A DNA stretch of 62,583 nucleotides from SYFY01 sp031385325 (GCA_031385325.1 JANNBJ010000189.1:1-62583); one strand, 5' to 3'; positions 8,908-17,359 are shown, numbered from the stretch's first letter. Notes: generated by a model from the letters alone, not told the origin. Numbers and translations are program-made.

Positions 8908-10095
8908 ATGTCCGGCGCCCTCACGCTCACTGACGTTCGCATCTGGAATGGCGTTGACGATGATTACCGGGTTGATGCGGACGCCATCCGTATTGAAGCG
9001 GGCCGCATCGTCGCCATTGGCAGCAGTCGAGCGCTTGGCGAGGGTGCGGACATCTATGACTGTGGTGGCCGTACTGTTCTGCCGGGATTGATCGATGCTC
9101 ACGTCCACCTGTGCCTCGACCCTGTCATTCGTGCTGCGCTGGATCAGGGCAAGGAAACGCAGGCTGAACTTCGGGCACGAATTGCAGAGCGCTGCGCGGC
9201 CATGGTGCGGGCTGGCATCACCACGGCGCGTGACCTCGGCGGTGGCACCTGGGACGAACTGCACATCCGTGATCGTATCCTCGCCGGAGAGATCCCGGGG
9301 CCGAGACTGGTCTGCTCGGGACAGCCGATTACGTCCATTCAAGGGCACTGTCATTTCTGGGGTGGAGAGGCGGCCGACGTAGATGCCGCTCTCGCGGTGC
9401 TGGAGTTGCAGGTGGAGAAGGGCGCAGACCTCATCAAGGTGATGGCGACTGGCGGGAACCTCACCCCGGGTTCGAAACCGGAACTGGCACAGTTTGACGA
9501 ACCCACGCTCGTGACACTCGTCGCACGTGCAAGATCACATGGCCGCCATGTTGCAGCTCACTGTCATGGCACTGCCGGTATCCGCAACGCCACTGCTGCC
9601 GGTGTCACTACCATCGAACACTGCTCGTGGGTCGGCGGGTCAGGTTGGGGCGAGGACTACGACGAAGAGACAGCGCGACAAATCGGTCAACGTGGAATCT
9701 GGGTGTCACCGACGGTGAGCGCGAACTGGAAGCGACACCTCGGTCGTGGCGACTTCGAGCTGCGCGTGCGGGAGAACTTCCGCCGCATGCGCGAAGCCGG
9801 GGTAAAACTCATTGCTTCAACCGACGCCGGCATCCCCAACGTATTGCATCATCAACTGCCACTGGCGTTGCCCATGTTTGCGCACTTTGCCAACCTCTCG
9901 CCGGTGCAGGTGTTGCGAGCAGCGACGTCGGACTGTGCGACGGCGATCGGCGTTGGCGGCGAAACTGGTCGCATTGCCGTTGGCCTGAGTGCTGATCTGC
10001 TGCTGGTGGCAGGTGATGTGCTTGCCGATCTCGACACTCTGGCGGCGCCCGCGCAGGTCTGGGCGCGGGGAGTTTCCGTGGTCAGCGAGGTCTGA
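8908..10095 (+). CDS. Metal-dependent amidohydrolase (Xaa-Pro dipeptidase / imidazolonepropionase-like)
   Basis: A 395-aa amidohydrolase-superfamily enzyme. A short N-terminal beta-sandwich leads to PGLIDAHVHL (metal-binding HxH), then KVMATGGN (candidate carbamylated or metal-ligand Lys), AAHCHG, IEHCSW and STDAG (catalytic Asp). Members of this branch cleave N-acyl or Xaa-Pro dipeptides or ring amides. The ATG at 8908 has CAGGAG at ideal spacing; the frame is open upstream to 8647 but that part lacks family features. It is convergent with an M19 dipeptidase, so both may serve peptide or N-acyl amino acid breakdown. No signal peptide, so cytoplasmic. Confidence 0.85.
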   Translation: MSGALTLTDVRIWNGVDDDYRVDADAIRIEAGRIVAIGSSRALGEGADIYDCGGRTVLPGLIDAHVHLCLDPVIRAALDQGKETQAELRARIAERCAAMVRAGITTARDLGGGTWDELHIRDRILAGEIPGPRLVCSGQPITSIQGHCHFWGGEAADVDAALAVLELQVEKGADLIKVMATGGNLTPGSKPELAQFDEPTLVTLVARARSHGRHVAAHCHGTAGIRNATAAGVTTIEHCSWVGGSGWGEDYDEETARQIGQRGIWVSPTVSANWKRHLGRGDFELRVRENFRRMREAGVKLIASTDAGIPNVLHHQLPLALPMFAHFANLSPVQVLRAATSDCATAIGVGGETGRIAVGLSADLLLVAGDVLADLDTLAAPAQVWARGVSVVSEV

Positions 10096-10107
10096 TCCAT
10101 CAGACCT
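10088..10107. terminator. Palindrome over the stop codon of the amidohydrolase gene
   Basis: AGGTCTGATCCATCAGACCT has nine-base perfect arms (AGGTCTGAT/ATCAGACCT) around CC. The TGA stop is inside the left arm. There is no T-tract, so an intrinsic terminator is uncertain. A nearly identical palindrome ends the transporter gene at 16762-16781. Confidence 0.5.
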
Positions 10108-10145
10108 TCCTGAAGCTCAGACCTGCTTCAGGTTCAGCACACGCG

Positions 10146-11420
10146 TCAACGGGTGCGCAACTTCGCGGCTTCCGTCATCACGCGCAGAAAGTTGCCACTC
10201 CAGATTTTGCCTATATCGGCTTCGCTGTAACCACGTTTCAACAAGGCCTGCGTCACATTGAACGCTTCACTCGCGTCATTGAACCCGGCGAGCCCGCCAC
10301 CGTGGTTGAAGTCCGAACCGATGCCCACATGGTCGATACCGATCCGCTTAACGATGTAGTCAAGGTGAACGAGCATGTCATCGATGCTGCCTGGTCCAAG
10401 CAATTCACTGACGGCGCCGAGAAATCGTTCTTTCACCGCCGGGTCATCAAGTTCCCAATAGAGTTCGAAGGGATAGAGAAAATCTTCGGGTAGGCCAGCT
10501 TCCCGTCGAGTAGAGCGGATCGAAGCCACAAGAGTCTGGTCTTGCGAGTCGAACAGGTACCCGCGAAACGGGGTCAGGTGGATGACCCCTCCCTTGGCGC
10601 CAATGCGGTCAATTTCCTCGTCGGAGAGGTTGCGGGTCGCGTGGGTGATCGATCGAACGTTGGAATGGCTTGCGATGACCGGTGCCGTGGAAATTTCCAG
10701 CACCTGCAGCGTTGCTGCTTGCGAGAGCTGGGTGACGTCAACCACTGCGCCCAACGCGTTGATTCGCTCTATCGCGGCTAGGCCAAGTGCTGACAAACCA
10801 CCGTGTTCGGCGTCGGGCTCATGTTGTCCCGTTTCAGCGATGAACAGCGGCCTCGACGAATCGGCGAAATCGTTGTGTCCCATATGCGTGAGTGCAAACA
10901 CGCGCACGCCGGCATCGTAGAAGTGATCGATTGCCGAGACGTCGCGGCCGAGAATCAGCGCATTCTGAAACCCGAGGATCAGCGCCGGTTTGCCCGCTTT
11001 GTGTGCGGCGATGACCTCTTGCGCTGAACGCGCCAGAACAGCATCGTTGGCAGGGTCGTCGACCAGCGCGCGAACTGCGGAGAGCTTGCGATCTGCTTCC
11101 ATGCGGGCTGCACGATACCCTTCTTCGTTCCGCGGCCCAGGTGATACCGCCACTGCCATGACTACTGCGTCCATGCCGCCTGTCCGCATCTTTGACAGCT
11201 CGACCTTGGAGCGTCCATCGGCTCCCGCGTACGGAGAAACATCACCTTCCGGGATGATGTCTGCGTGCGCATCAAGCACCAGAGTGCGGTTATGGATCGC
11301 CTGCGCTTTGGCTACCTGATGTTCTTTCGACGATCCCTCGACACGAACGTCTTGCCCTGTGCATCCGGTAATCACCAGGAGTGCCAGAATCAGTAACGTT
11401 GTGCGAATCTGCATCACCAT
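10146..11420 (-). CDS. Membrane dipeptidase, peptidase family M19, lipoprotein
   Basis: A 424-aa protein. The N-terminus is a lipoprotein signal (hydrophobic run ending in VITGC at a lipobox Cys near residue 20), so it is an outer- or inner-membrane-anchored periplasmic enzyme. The catalytic domain shows M19 renal-dipeptidase features: LDAHADI (metal His/Asp), LTHMGHNDFADS, ASHSNVRSITH, and a C-terminal IGSDFNHGGG. It hydrolyses dipeptides using a dinuclear zinc centre. It follows the CoA-transferase fusion on the same strand after 36 bp, so co-transcription is likely. An alternative in-frame ATG lies two codons in. Confidence 0.9.
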   Translation of the reverse strand: MVMQIRTTLLILALLVITGCTGQDVRVEGSSKEHQVAKAQAIHNRTLVLDAHADIIPEGDVSPYAGADGRSKVELSKMRTGGMDAVVMAVAVSPGPRNEEGYRAARMEADRKLSAVRALVDDPANDAVLARSAQEVIAAHKAGKPALILGFQNALILGRDVSAIDHFYDAGVRVFALTHMGHNDFADSSRPLFIAETGQHEPDAEHGGLSALGLAAIERINALGAVVDVTQLSQAATLQVLEISTAPVIASHSNVRSITHATRNLSDEEIDRIGAKGGVIHLTPFRGYLFDSQDQTLVASIRSTRREAGLPEDFLYPFELYWELDDPAVKERFLGAVSELLGPGSIDDMLVHLDYIVKRIGIDHVGIGSDFNHGGGLAGFNDASEAFNVTQALLKRGYSEADIGKIWSGNFLRVMTEAAKLRTR

Positions 11421-11456
11421 AAGGTTCTCTGTCTGATCGTGAAGGGTCGTGTGCGC

Positions 11457-13802
11457 TTACAGACGTGCAACGATGCGCAGGTCAAGTAACAACTGGATCT
11501 CTGGCGCCGACCTGCCGGTAAGCTCAAGCAGTTCGTCCGTGTGTTCGCCTGCTAGTGGCGGATTCAGTACTGCTGGTGGTAATCGGTCGAAGTGGCAGAG
11601 CGCTCCCGGGCGCTGGAACGCTCCCCATTCAGTATGGTCACTCGGTGCCCGGAACGGTTTCTGCGCCGGTAATTGCCAGAAATGTTTGGGCATGGTTCCG
11701 TCCGCACGAACGCAGGCGAGTTGGCTCGCTCCAAACAGCGTTACCCAATGGTCGGCAGGGGCTTGCATGAACATCGACTGAAGTTGATCGGCATCATTGA
11801 AGTCAGGTTCATCGAACCCCGCGGCCTTGAGTAATTCGCTCGCTCGCTCGAACTCTGACTTCGAAACGAGCCCAAGGAAGACCCAGCCTCCGTCTGCACA
11901 GTGATACAGGCGGTAAGAGGGCGTAAGGCCATGCTGGCCGGGGTCCGGCAATGTTCGAGGTGGCTTGCCAGGATATGCCAGAAAATCGTCCGCATTGGCC
12001 CAGGCATTGGCGCCAAACATGTCCACGAACACGGTTTGACCACGCCCGGTGCGGGCGCGTGCCACCACACCAAGCACCGCTGCCGACGCAATAACGAGCG
12101 CGGTATTCGGGTCCGGATTAACTTCGTTGGCGCGCATCAGCCGGCGCGACCAGGTGCGCAGGGCGCTCAGATCGAGCAACTCCGCTGGCAGTTGGCCACC
12201 CATCTGCAGATGCACGCCGCCCATCCCTGCGCCGGGTATGGGGTGTGTACTGGGGCGATGTGCGCCAGGACCTTCCGGCCCGTAACCGTTGCTTTGCAGA
12301 TAGATGAGTCCGGGATTCACGGCTTCCAGTGACGCGGCGTCGATACCAAGTTTTTCAGGCACACCCGGACGGAAGTTGTGGATCAACACATCGGCATCTC
12401 GGAGCAGATCGTGGACTACGGCTTGCCCGGCCGGGTTCTTGAGATTCACGCGAATGCTGCGTTTTCCCAGATTAACCCGACAAGCGCCAACACCCGCAGC
12501 AAGCCCGCGATAAGGATCACCCTCGATCGGCTCCACCTTGATGACGTCGGCACCAAGCTCTGCCAGTAACGAGGCACCAAACGGAGCCGCAATGATGGTG
12601 GCGATTTCAACAACGCGCAGACCCGCCAGCGGCAGGTGGTCATTGGTCGTGAATGTCACCACCGGGCGCGGTGACGCCTGCCATGCATCGGCGATGGCTT
12701 CGCCGTTCACCGTCCCAGAGCGCGGCTTCGCCGGTGTCTGCGAAAGACGTGCCAAAGGTCCCAACTGCAGACCACCACCCAGTTCAATGAGGTGTCCGTT
12801 GGCAAGCATGTCAGTGTCCGCAAGTGCTTCTTGCGTCGATTGCACCAGACCAGCCACGACACTGCCGTTGTCGATGAAGACGTCCATCCACTGGGCCGCG
12901 GTTTTTTCCTGCATGCGCTGGAACATGAGATCGCGAAAATGCTCACGCTTTGCTTCAGGCAGGTTCATCTGCGTGGTGTCGTAATCCGGGTCGGCGAGGA
13001 TGTCGACGAGTTCGGTCGCGACGAGGAAGTTGTCGAAGAGGTGTGGCAGCAGATTGCCGAGTTGTACCCAGCGGCCATCTGCCGCCTGTGTTGGCAGGTA
13101 GTGCAGCGATGGCAACGGGGCCTGTGCGGCGGATCCGGCAACACCATCGACGATGTCACCCAGACGGTTGCGGAACTGTTCGCCCAGCATCGCGCCTTGT
13201 TCGTAGGCGAGAAAGCCCTGCAACAGGCTGGTTTCGACCAACGAACCCTGATGGTGCCGCTGACGCGCAATCAGCGCCGCCACTACTCCGCTGATCACCG
13301 ACTGGGTACAGGCATGTATGCCCACCTGCAAGGCAGAAAACGCCGGGCCATCACGATCAGGACAACCCGTAAAGCACATCATGCGACCGGAAGCTGCGGC
13401 CACGACATGTTCGTACCCGGGAAGGGTTGAACGAGGATCATCAGCGCCAAAGGAGGTCACCGAACAGATCACCAGGTGCGGGTATGACCGGCGCAGTGTC
13501 TGCACATCCAGCCCGGCCGCCTTGCGAGTTGCCGGTCGCCAGTTGACGACCAGGACATCTGCCGCAGCGCAGAGTGCATGGAACCGTGCGTGCTCTTGTT
13601 GAATGTCGAGATGAATGGCCGCAGCGCCGCGTCGCCACATCGGCGCTGCTGGCAGATGATCAAAGTGGTCTGAGCTGCGCAGTCTGAGCACCTCAGCACC
13701 AAAGTCCGCAAACACCGTCATCGCCATACCGCCCACGGGTCCGATCGTCAGATCTAGCACCCGCACGCCGTGCAGAGCCTGATGTGTAACCTCGTCTGTC
13801 AT
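11457..13802 (-). CDS. Fused double CaiB/BaiF family III CoA-transferase
   Basis: About 781 aa made of two consecutive CaiB/BaiF domains (roughly 1-375 and 385-781), each opening with a typical VLDLTIGPVGG / VVEIATIIAAPFGA segment and a G.GADV.K.EP-like motif. Family III enzymes move CoA between carboxylic acids through an Asp in a VDVS-type motif. Here the first domain reads LVETS (Glu) and the second TVFVDM (Phe at the aligned position), so neither has the canonical Asp by my alignment. ATG at 13802 with AGGGGG upstream is preferred over an earlier codon at 13832. The upstream neighbour (13866) is probably in the same operon. Confidence 0.85.
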   Translation of the reverse strand: MTDEVTHQALHGVRVLDLTIGPVGGMAMTVFADFGAEVLRLRSSDHFDHLPAAPMWRRGAAAIHLDIQQEHARFHALCAAADVLVVNWRPATRKAAGLDVQTLRRSYPHLVICSVTSFGADDPRSTLPGYEHVVAAASGRMMCFTGCPDRDGPAFSALQVGIHACTQSVISGVVAALIARQRHHQGSLVETSLLQGFLAYEQGAMLGEQFRNRLGDIVDGVAGSAAQAPLPSLHYLPTQAADGRWVQLGNLLPHLFDNFLVATELVDILADPDYDTTQMNLPEAKREHFRDLMFQRMQEKTAAQWMDVFIDNGSVVAGLVQSTQEALADTDMLANGHLIELGGGLQLGPLARLSQTPAKPRSGTVNGEAIADAWQASPRPVVTFTTNDHLPLAGLRVVEIATIIAAPFGASLLAELGADVIKVEPIEGDPYRGLAAGVGACRVNLGKRSIRVNLKNPAGQAVVHDLLRDADVLIHNFRPGVPEKLGIDAASLEAVNPGLIYLQSNGYGPEGPGAHRPSTHPIPGAGMGGVHLQMGGQLPAELLDLSALRTWSRRLMRANEVNPDPNTALVIASAAVLGVVARARTGRGQTVFVDMFGANAWANADDFLAYPGKPPRTLPDPGQHGLTPSYRLYHCADGGWVFLGLVSKSEFERASELLKAAGFDEPDFNDADQLQSMFMQAPADHWVTLFGASQLACVRADGTMPKHFWQLPAQKPFRAPSDHTEWGAFQRPGALCHFDRLPPAVLNPPLAGEHTDELLELTGRSAPEIQLLLDLRIVARL

Positions 13803-13865
13803 ATCCCCCTGCCTTTTCAACCCTTGAGCCATCTATGCCTTTGCCGTCGATGTTCGTTCATGACC

Positions 13866-15314
13866 CTACCGCCTGATAAGTCCGCGTAACAACCGCGGAG
13901 CCCGCAAGAAACCGATCACGGATGCTACACGAAGGGCTGATTCGAGCGGGTACGGAAGCGTGTGGATTCCCCCATGTACCCGGATGGTCCCGGGCACTGG
14001 TGCTTCCGGGTGCAGCCAGTCGTGCAGGGCGAGGAGGCCGTTCAAGCATCGTGATTGGTCCGGCAGCAGGGTCTGCACGCCAAAAGCGGCCGCACCCCCA
14101 AAGGCTGCGGTAAAAACAGGATGTTCCACTGAACGGGTACGGGTGATCGCCGCTGTATTCGCGGAAATTCGCATGCGTGTTGTGCGCGAGTTGTCTTCCG
14201 ACGCACGCCAGTGCCAGCATTCGGCGGTCAGTACTTTGCCGACGTACTGCGCCGCCTGGTAACTGGCGCCCTGGATGCTGACCAGGCTGCGGCTCACCGC
14301 GATCTCCGAATCTGTGCAGCCATGTTCTCGCGACAGCAATCCGGTTGCGCAAAGCAGGGCTTCCCAGCGAGGCCGTGTGTGGAGTCTTGTTTTCATGGCG
14401 GCCACGTCCGCTTCGCTGAGTGCGGTAGGCGTGGTAGGGGACACCAGTATCGTAACGCTGCGTACCAATTCCCGCGGCAAGGCTTCGACCAGTGCATTCA
14501 TGACGCCGGTGAGCCGCATCTCCCGCGCCTGACCCGGTGCATAGGCGTACAGACCCAGATCCATCGGCACGCCGTTGCTGAACGCAAGCAGTGTTGCCAG
14601 CGCCTCTTGCGGACGGGCCAGCAGGTCCACGGGCTGTGCTGGAACATGCAGCCGACCGGTGAGTGTTCCGGACTGATTCCACGTTTCAGGCGGCGAGGTG
14701 GTATCAAGCCACAGGACGTCGGCGCCGGCTGCAAGCCACGCCCTTGTTGGTGCCATTTCTGCACCCGCGCCAAACATGACGATTCGCCGTCCATCGAGCC
14801 GAATGCGGCCGTCATGGACCACCTGGTCTTGGACCCAGGCGAGCGCCCTGGCTGCTTGTGGGGTGATGACCTCTTGTTGCGCCAACGCTTCACCCAGAGC
14901 CGTGAGTTCGCGTGAGCTCCACACCCTGTTCTGGTAGACAAATTCGGGTTGCCATCCGGCCGGCTCGCCGAAGTCATGCACTTTGAGTGAAAGTGGTGCG
15001 CAGGTTTCGCTGAGCACATCGACAATCGATTCGGTGTTGCCGCCCGACTGCCATCTCAGTTTCCGTTGTAGCGCCAGAACGAGCTCGCGCGCGATGTCCC
15101 GCCGGTTGGGGCTTGTCAGTCGCGCTGCTTCAAACCGGGGCAATACATCGGTGTAGGTTCGGCGAAATTGTTCGGCACTCGCAGGCAAGCTGAAGTGAGC
15201 GGCGTCGAGACCACAGATCGCAGTCGCCTCCGCCAGAACGTCATAGAGAATTTCGGAAGCAGACCGTCCGCCTGCGAGTACCACACTTCCCGAGGGTGCT
15301 TCACTCACCGCCAT
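13866..15314 (-). CDS. Unknown protein with a Rossmann-like segment, partner of the CoA transferase
   Basis: About 482 aa with no family I can name. The middle (about 175-215) contains GRRIVMFGAGAEMAPTR followed by a hydrophobic strand and VLWLD, a typical nucleotide-binding beta-alpha-beta unit; YxxxK is not evident. The N-terminal third is helical and polar. No signal peptide or TM segment. It ends 63 bp before the fused CoA transferase on the same strand, which suggests a shared metabolic pathway, for instance an NAD(P)-dependent step on an acyl chain. The ATG at 15314 is preceded by AGGGAG very closely; a TTG at 15332 is the alternative. Confidence 0.65.
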   Translation of the reverse strand: MAVSEAPSGSVVLAGGRSASEILYDVLAEATAICGLDAAHFSLPASAEQFRRTYTDVLPRFEAARLTSPNRRDIARELVLALQRKLRWQSGGNTESIVDVLSETCAPLSLKVHDFGEPAGWQPEFVYQNRVWSSRELTALGEALAQQEVITPQAARALAWVQDQVVHDGRIRLDGRRIVMFGAGAEMAPTRAWLAAGADVLWLDTTSPPETWNQSGTLTGRLHVPAQPVDLLARPQEALATLLAFSNGVPMDLGLYAYAPGQAREMRLTGVMNALVEALPRELVRSVTILVSPTTPTALSEADVAAMKTRLHTRPRWEALLCATGLLSREHGCTDSEIAVSRSLVSIQGASYQAAQYVGKVLTAECWHWRASEDNSRTTRMRISANTAAITRTRSVEHPVFTAAFGGAAAFGVQTLLPDQSRCLNGLLALHDWLHPEAPVPGTIRVHGGIHTLPYPLESALRVASVIGFLRAPRLLRGLIRR

Positions 15315-15332
15315 CTCCCTTTTTCGCGCCAA

Positions 15333-15416
15333 TCTACAGGCTATCTACAAGGACACAGGCTATCTACAAGGACACGGGCTATCTACAACGACACAGGCTA
15401 TCTACGAGGACACACA
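15333..15416. repeat. 19-bp direct tandem repeat, about 4.4 copies
   Basis: The unit GGACACAGGCTATCTACAA recurs head to tail at 15351, 15370 and 15389, with a half copy before (from about 15333) and a truncated copy after 15408; copies differ by one or two bases. It lies between the divergent Rossmann-like gene and the AmpG-like transporter, right where their promoters should be. No spacers are present, so it is not CRISPR. Repeated operator or a slippage-generated array are both possible. Confidence 0.85.
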
Positions 15417-15503
15417 CCGGGATTTGTAGTCCAGTGCATTCTTCGCAGCGAGAGCTCATTTCATGCAACCATATTCCGCGAACCCCCAGACCTAGCAAAA
15501 CGC

Positions 15504-16769
15504 TTGATCGAACACCTCGGAACACGGCCCGCAGCTGCCACAAATCCACGACTTCGAAAGCCGGTACACCCGTTGGTTTTCATGATCCTGATTCTCCCGT
15601 TTGGTGTGGTCAGTGGGTATCTCACCGTCGCCGTGGCCTATCGATTGAGCGAGGCCGGCTTGCCAGTGGTGCAGATCGCAGCGCTTGTGGCACTGAGTAT
15701 GGTGCCCCATGCCTGGAAGTTCATGTGGGCGCCGATTGCCGATACCACGCTCACCCGCAAGACCTGGTACCTGATTGGCTGCACGCTTGCCGCACTCGGT
15801 ATCTTCGCCCTCGGTGCCAGCCCTGCCACAACTGCCGGTTTTGGCGTGCTTTCCACCATCGCGGTGATCACGAATTTCGCGGTGACGTTTCTGGGCATGT
15901 CGGTGGAGAGTCTGATGGCGTACGACACGCCCGAGGACCAGAAGGGTCGCGCCGGTGGGTGGTTTCAGGCTGGCAACCTTGGCGGTGCGGGAATAGGTGG
16001 CGGGCTTGGGCTGTGGCTCTCGCAGGTCCTGCCTGCGCCGTGGATGTCGAGCGCGATTGTCGGCGTCGCCTGTCTGCTGTGTTGTGGCGCGCTGTTGTTT
16101 GTCGTGGAACCCGCCGAGTCGCTTCGCCGAGAGACGATTCTGCGCTCGCTCAAGGACGTGGGTATCGACCTGTGGCAAACCGCGAGTGCACGTCTTGGCG
16201 CGATCGCGCTCTTCCTTTGTTTCATGCCTATTGGATCTGGCGCCGCCGGCGGCTTGTGGTCGGCTGTTGCCGGCGATTGGAATGCATCGGCAAACACAGT
16301 GGCGCTGGTTACTGGCGTGATCAACGGCCTGGTGGCGGCGGTTGGCTGCATAACGGGCGGCTGGGTGTGCGACCGCATGCACCGCTGGACAGCCTACGCG
16401 CTGTATGGAGTCCTGCAGGCACTATGTGCCGTCGCGATGGCACTCGCGCCGCAGACCGAAAGCATGTATGTCCTGTTCACTTTGCTCTACGCCTTCATCA
16501 CCGGGCTGACTTACGCTGGTTTCTCTGCGTTTGTGCTGGAAGCCATGGGCAAGGGTGCGGCCGCGACGAAATACAGCCTGTTTGCCTCACTTTCCAACAT
16601 GCCGATTGCGTACATGACGGCAATCAACGGCTGGGCTTACCAACACTGGGGCTCGATCGGCATGCTGTATACCGAGGCATCGGTTGGCCTGATGGGGCTT
16701 GTGGTGTTTCTGCTGATGCTCGCCTTGGTTCGCCGCCTGCTGCCGCGCGGACTTCCCGCGAAGGTCTGA
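15504..16769 (+). CDS. Major facilitator transporter, AmpG-like
   Basis: About 421 aa with twelve hydrophobic segments. The opening HPLVFMILILPFGVVSGYLT and the loop MVPHAWKFMWAPIADTT match AmpG/PAT-type permeases, which import muropeptides or acetyl-CoA-like solutes by proton symport. The true start is uncertain: the frame is open from 15168 but the first 110 codons read through the tandem repeat and look noncoding. TTG at 15504 leaves a short leader before TM1; ATG at 15582 would cut into TM1. It runs alone on the plus strand, and its stop codon lies inside a perfect palindrome. Confidence 0.8.
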   Translation: MIEHLGTRPAAATNPRLRKPVHPLVFMILILPFGVVSGYLTVAVAYRLSEAGLPVVQIAALVALSMVPHAWKFMWAPIADTTLTRKTWYLIGCTLAALGIFALGASPATTAGFGVLSTIAVITNFAVTFLGMSVESLMAYDTPEDQKGRAGGWFQAGNLGGAGIGGGLGLWLSQVLPAPWMSSAIVGVACLLCCGALLFVVEPAESLRRETILRSLKDVGIDLWQTASARLGAIALFLCFMPIGSGAAGGLWSAVAGDWNASANTVALVTGVINGLVAAVGCITGGWVCDRMHRWTAYALYGVLQALCAVAMALAPQTESMYVLFTLLYAFITGLTYAGFSAFVLEAMGKGAAATKYSLFASLSNMPIAYMTAINGWAYQHWGSIGMLYTEASVGLMGLVVFLLMLALVRRLLPRGLPAKV

Positions 16770-16781
16770 TCGATCAGACCT
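16762..16781. terminator. Perfect 20-bp palindrome across the stop codon of the transporter gene
   Basis: AGGTCTGATCGATCAGACCT is a complete palindrome; TGA of the transporter is at its centre-left. It lies 30 bp from the convergent end of the CMD gene, so it could act for both strands. No clear T-tract. It shares its sequence with the palindrome at 10088-10107. Confidence 0.5.
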
Positions 16782-16810
16782 CGCGATGGCAGACAAGGCC
16801 GAAGCCCTTT

Positions 16811-17359
16811 TTAGTATTTGTTCCCCGGATCCGACACGTGGCTCAGCATTTCCGGTGGAACATCTGGAGGATTGACCTGGAACGTACCGTCCTCGACGGG
16901 TGGGTCGATGTCGAATACGTTGTTGAACTTGTGTACAGAATCCCAGATGCCAATCGCAATCGTCAGTTCGACAATCTGCGCTTCGCTGAAGTGCTGCTTC
17001 AGACGATTCATGAAGACATCATCCACCGAGCGGGCGTGATTCATGATGAAGTCTTCCGCCAGATCCAGAGCCGCCTTGGTTCGTTCGTCCAGATCCGAAT
17101 TGCGGTGATCGAGCATCGCCACGATCATCTCTTCGGTCATTCCATTCTGCTGCGCCGCAGCAGATCGCGCAGGAATTCAGTACCGGCAGCCGTTGAGATT
17201 GGAGGACTTCAGACGGATCAGATCCTTGAGTACCGGATCGAGCTTGCTGTGCGACCACAGCACCCCATAGCGGAACATGAATCCTTTGAACAAGTCGGGG
17301 CAGTGCATGTAGACACCGCCGAAACCCGTCAACCCGGCCATCTCTGTGACTCTTGGCAT
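16811..17359 (-). CDS. Predicted selenoprotein: AhpD/carboxymuconolactone-decarboxylase family with CxxU
   Basis: Read with the in-frame TGA at 17179-17177 as selenocysteine, this gives one 182-aa CMD/AhpD-like protein. Residues 1-60 end in LNGCRY, the TGA is residue 61, and IPARSAAAQQNGMTEEM follows in the same frame. Relatives have NxCxYC, so Cys58-Arg-Tyr-Sec61 replaces the redox CxxC. Both halves align with one typical family member (TLWSH-type region before; HFSEAQIVELTIAIG after), with no frame change. A stem-loop of SECIS type begins right after the TGA. The ATG at 17359 has TGGAG upstream. Expected role: thiol/selenol-based peroxidase or disulfide chemistry. Alternatives are a nonsense pseudogene or a sequencing error. 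Confidence 0.78.
17139..17176 (-). promoter_or_regulatory. Candidate bacterial SECIS stem-loop directly after the in-frame TGA
   Basis: On the minus-strand mRNA, an outer stem AUUCC/GGAAU (17176-17172 with 17143-17139) and an uninterrupted seven-pair upper stem CUGCUGC/GCAGCAG (17163-17157 with 17153-17147) enclose the apical loop GGC (17156-17154). The loop starts 20 nt after the UGA and opens with G, within the known spacing and loop rule for bacterial SECIS elements read by SelB. It also lies in coding sequence, as bacterial SECIS do. Confidence 0.7.

Noticed and set aside
15333..15416. CRISPR array
   Set aside because: Repeats are contiguous with no spacers, and no cas gene is near.
17140..17177. 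Treating the CMD gene as two separate genes or a nonsense pseudogene
   Set aside because: The two halves are in the same frame, the TGA sits exactly at a redox Cys, both halves keep family motifs and a SECIS-like stem follows. A pseudogene remains possible but is less economical.
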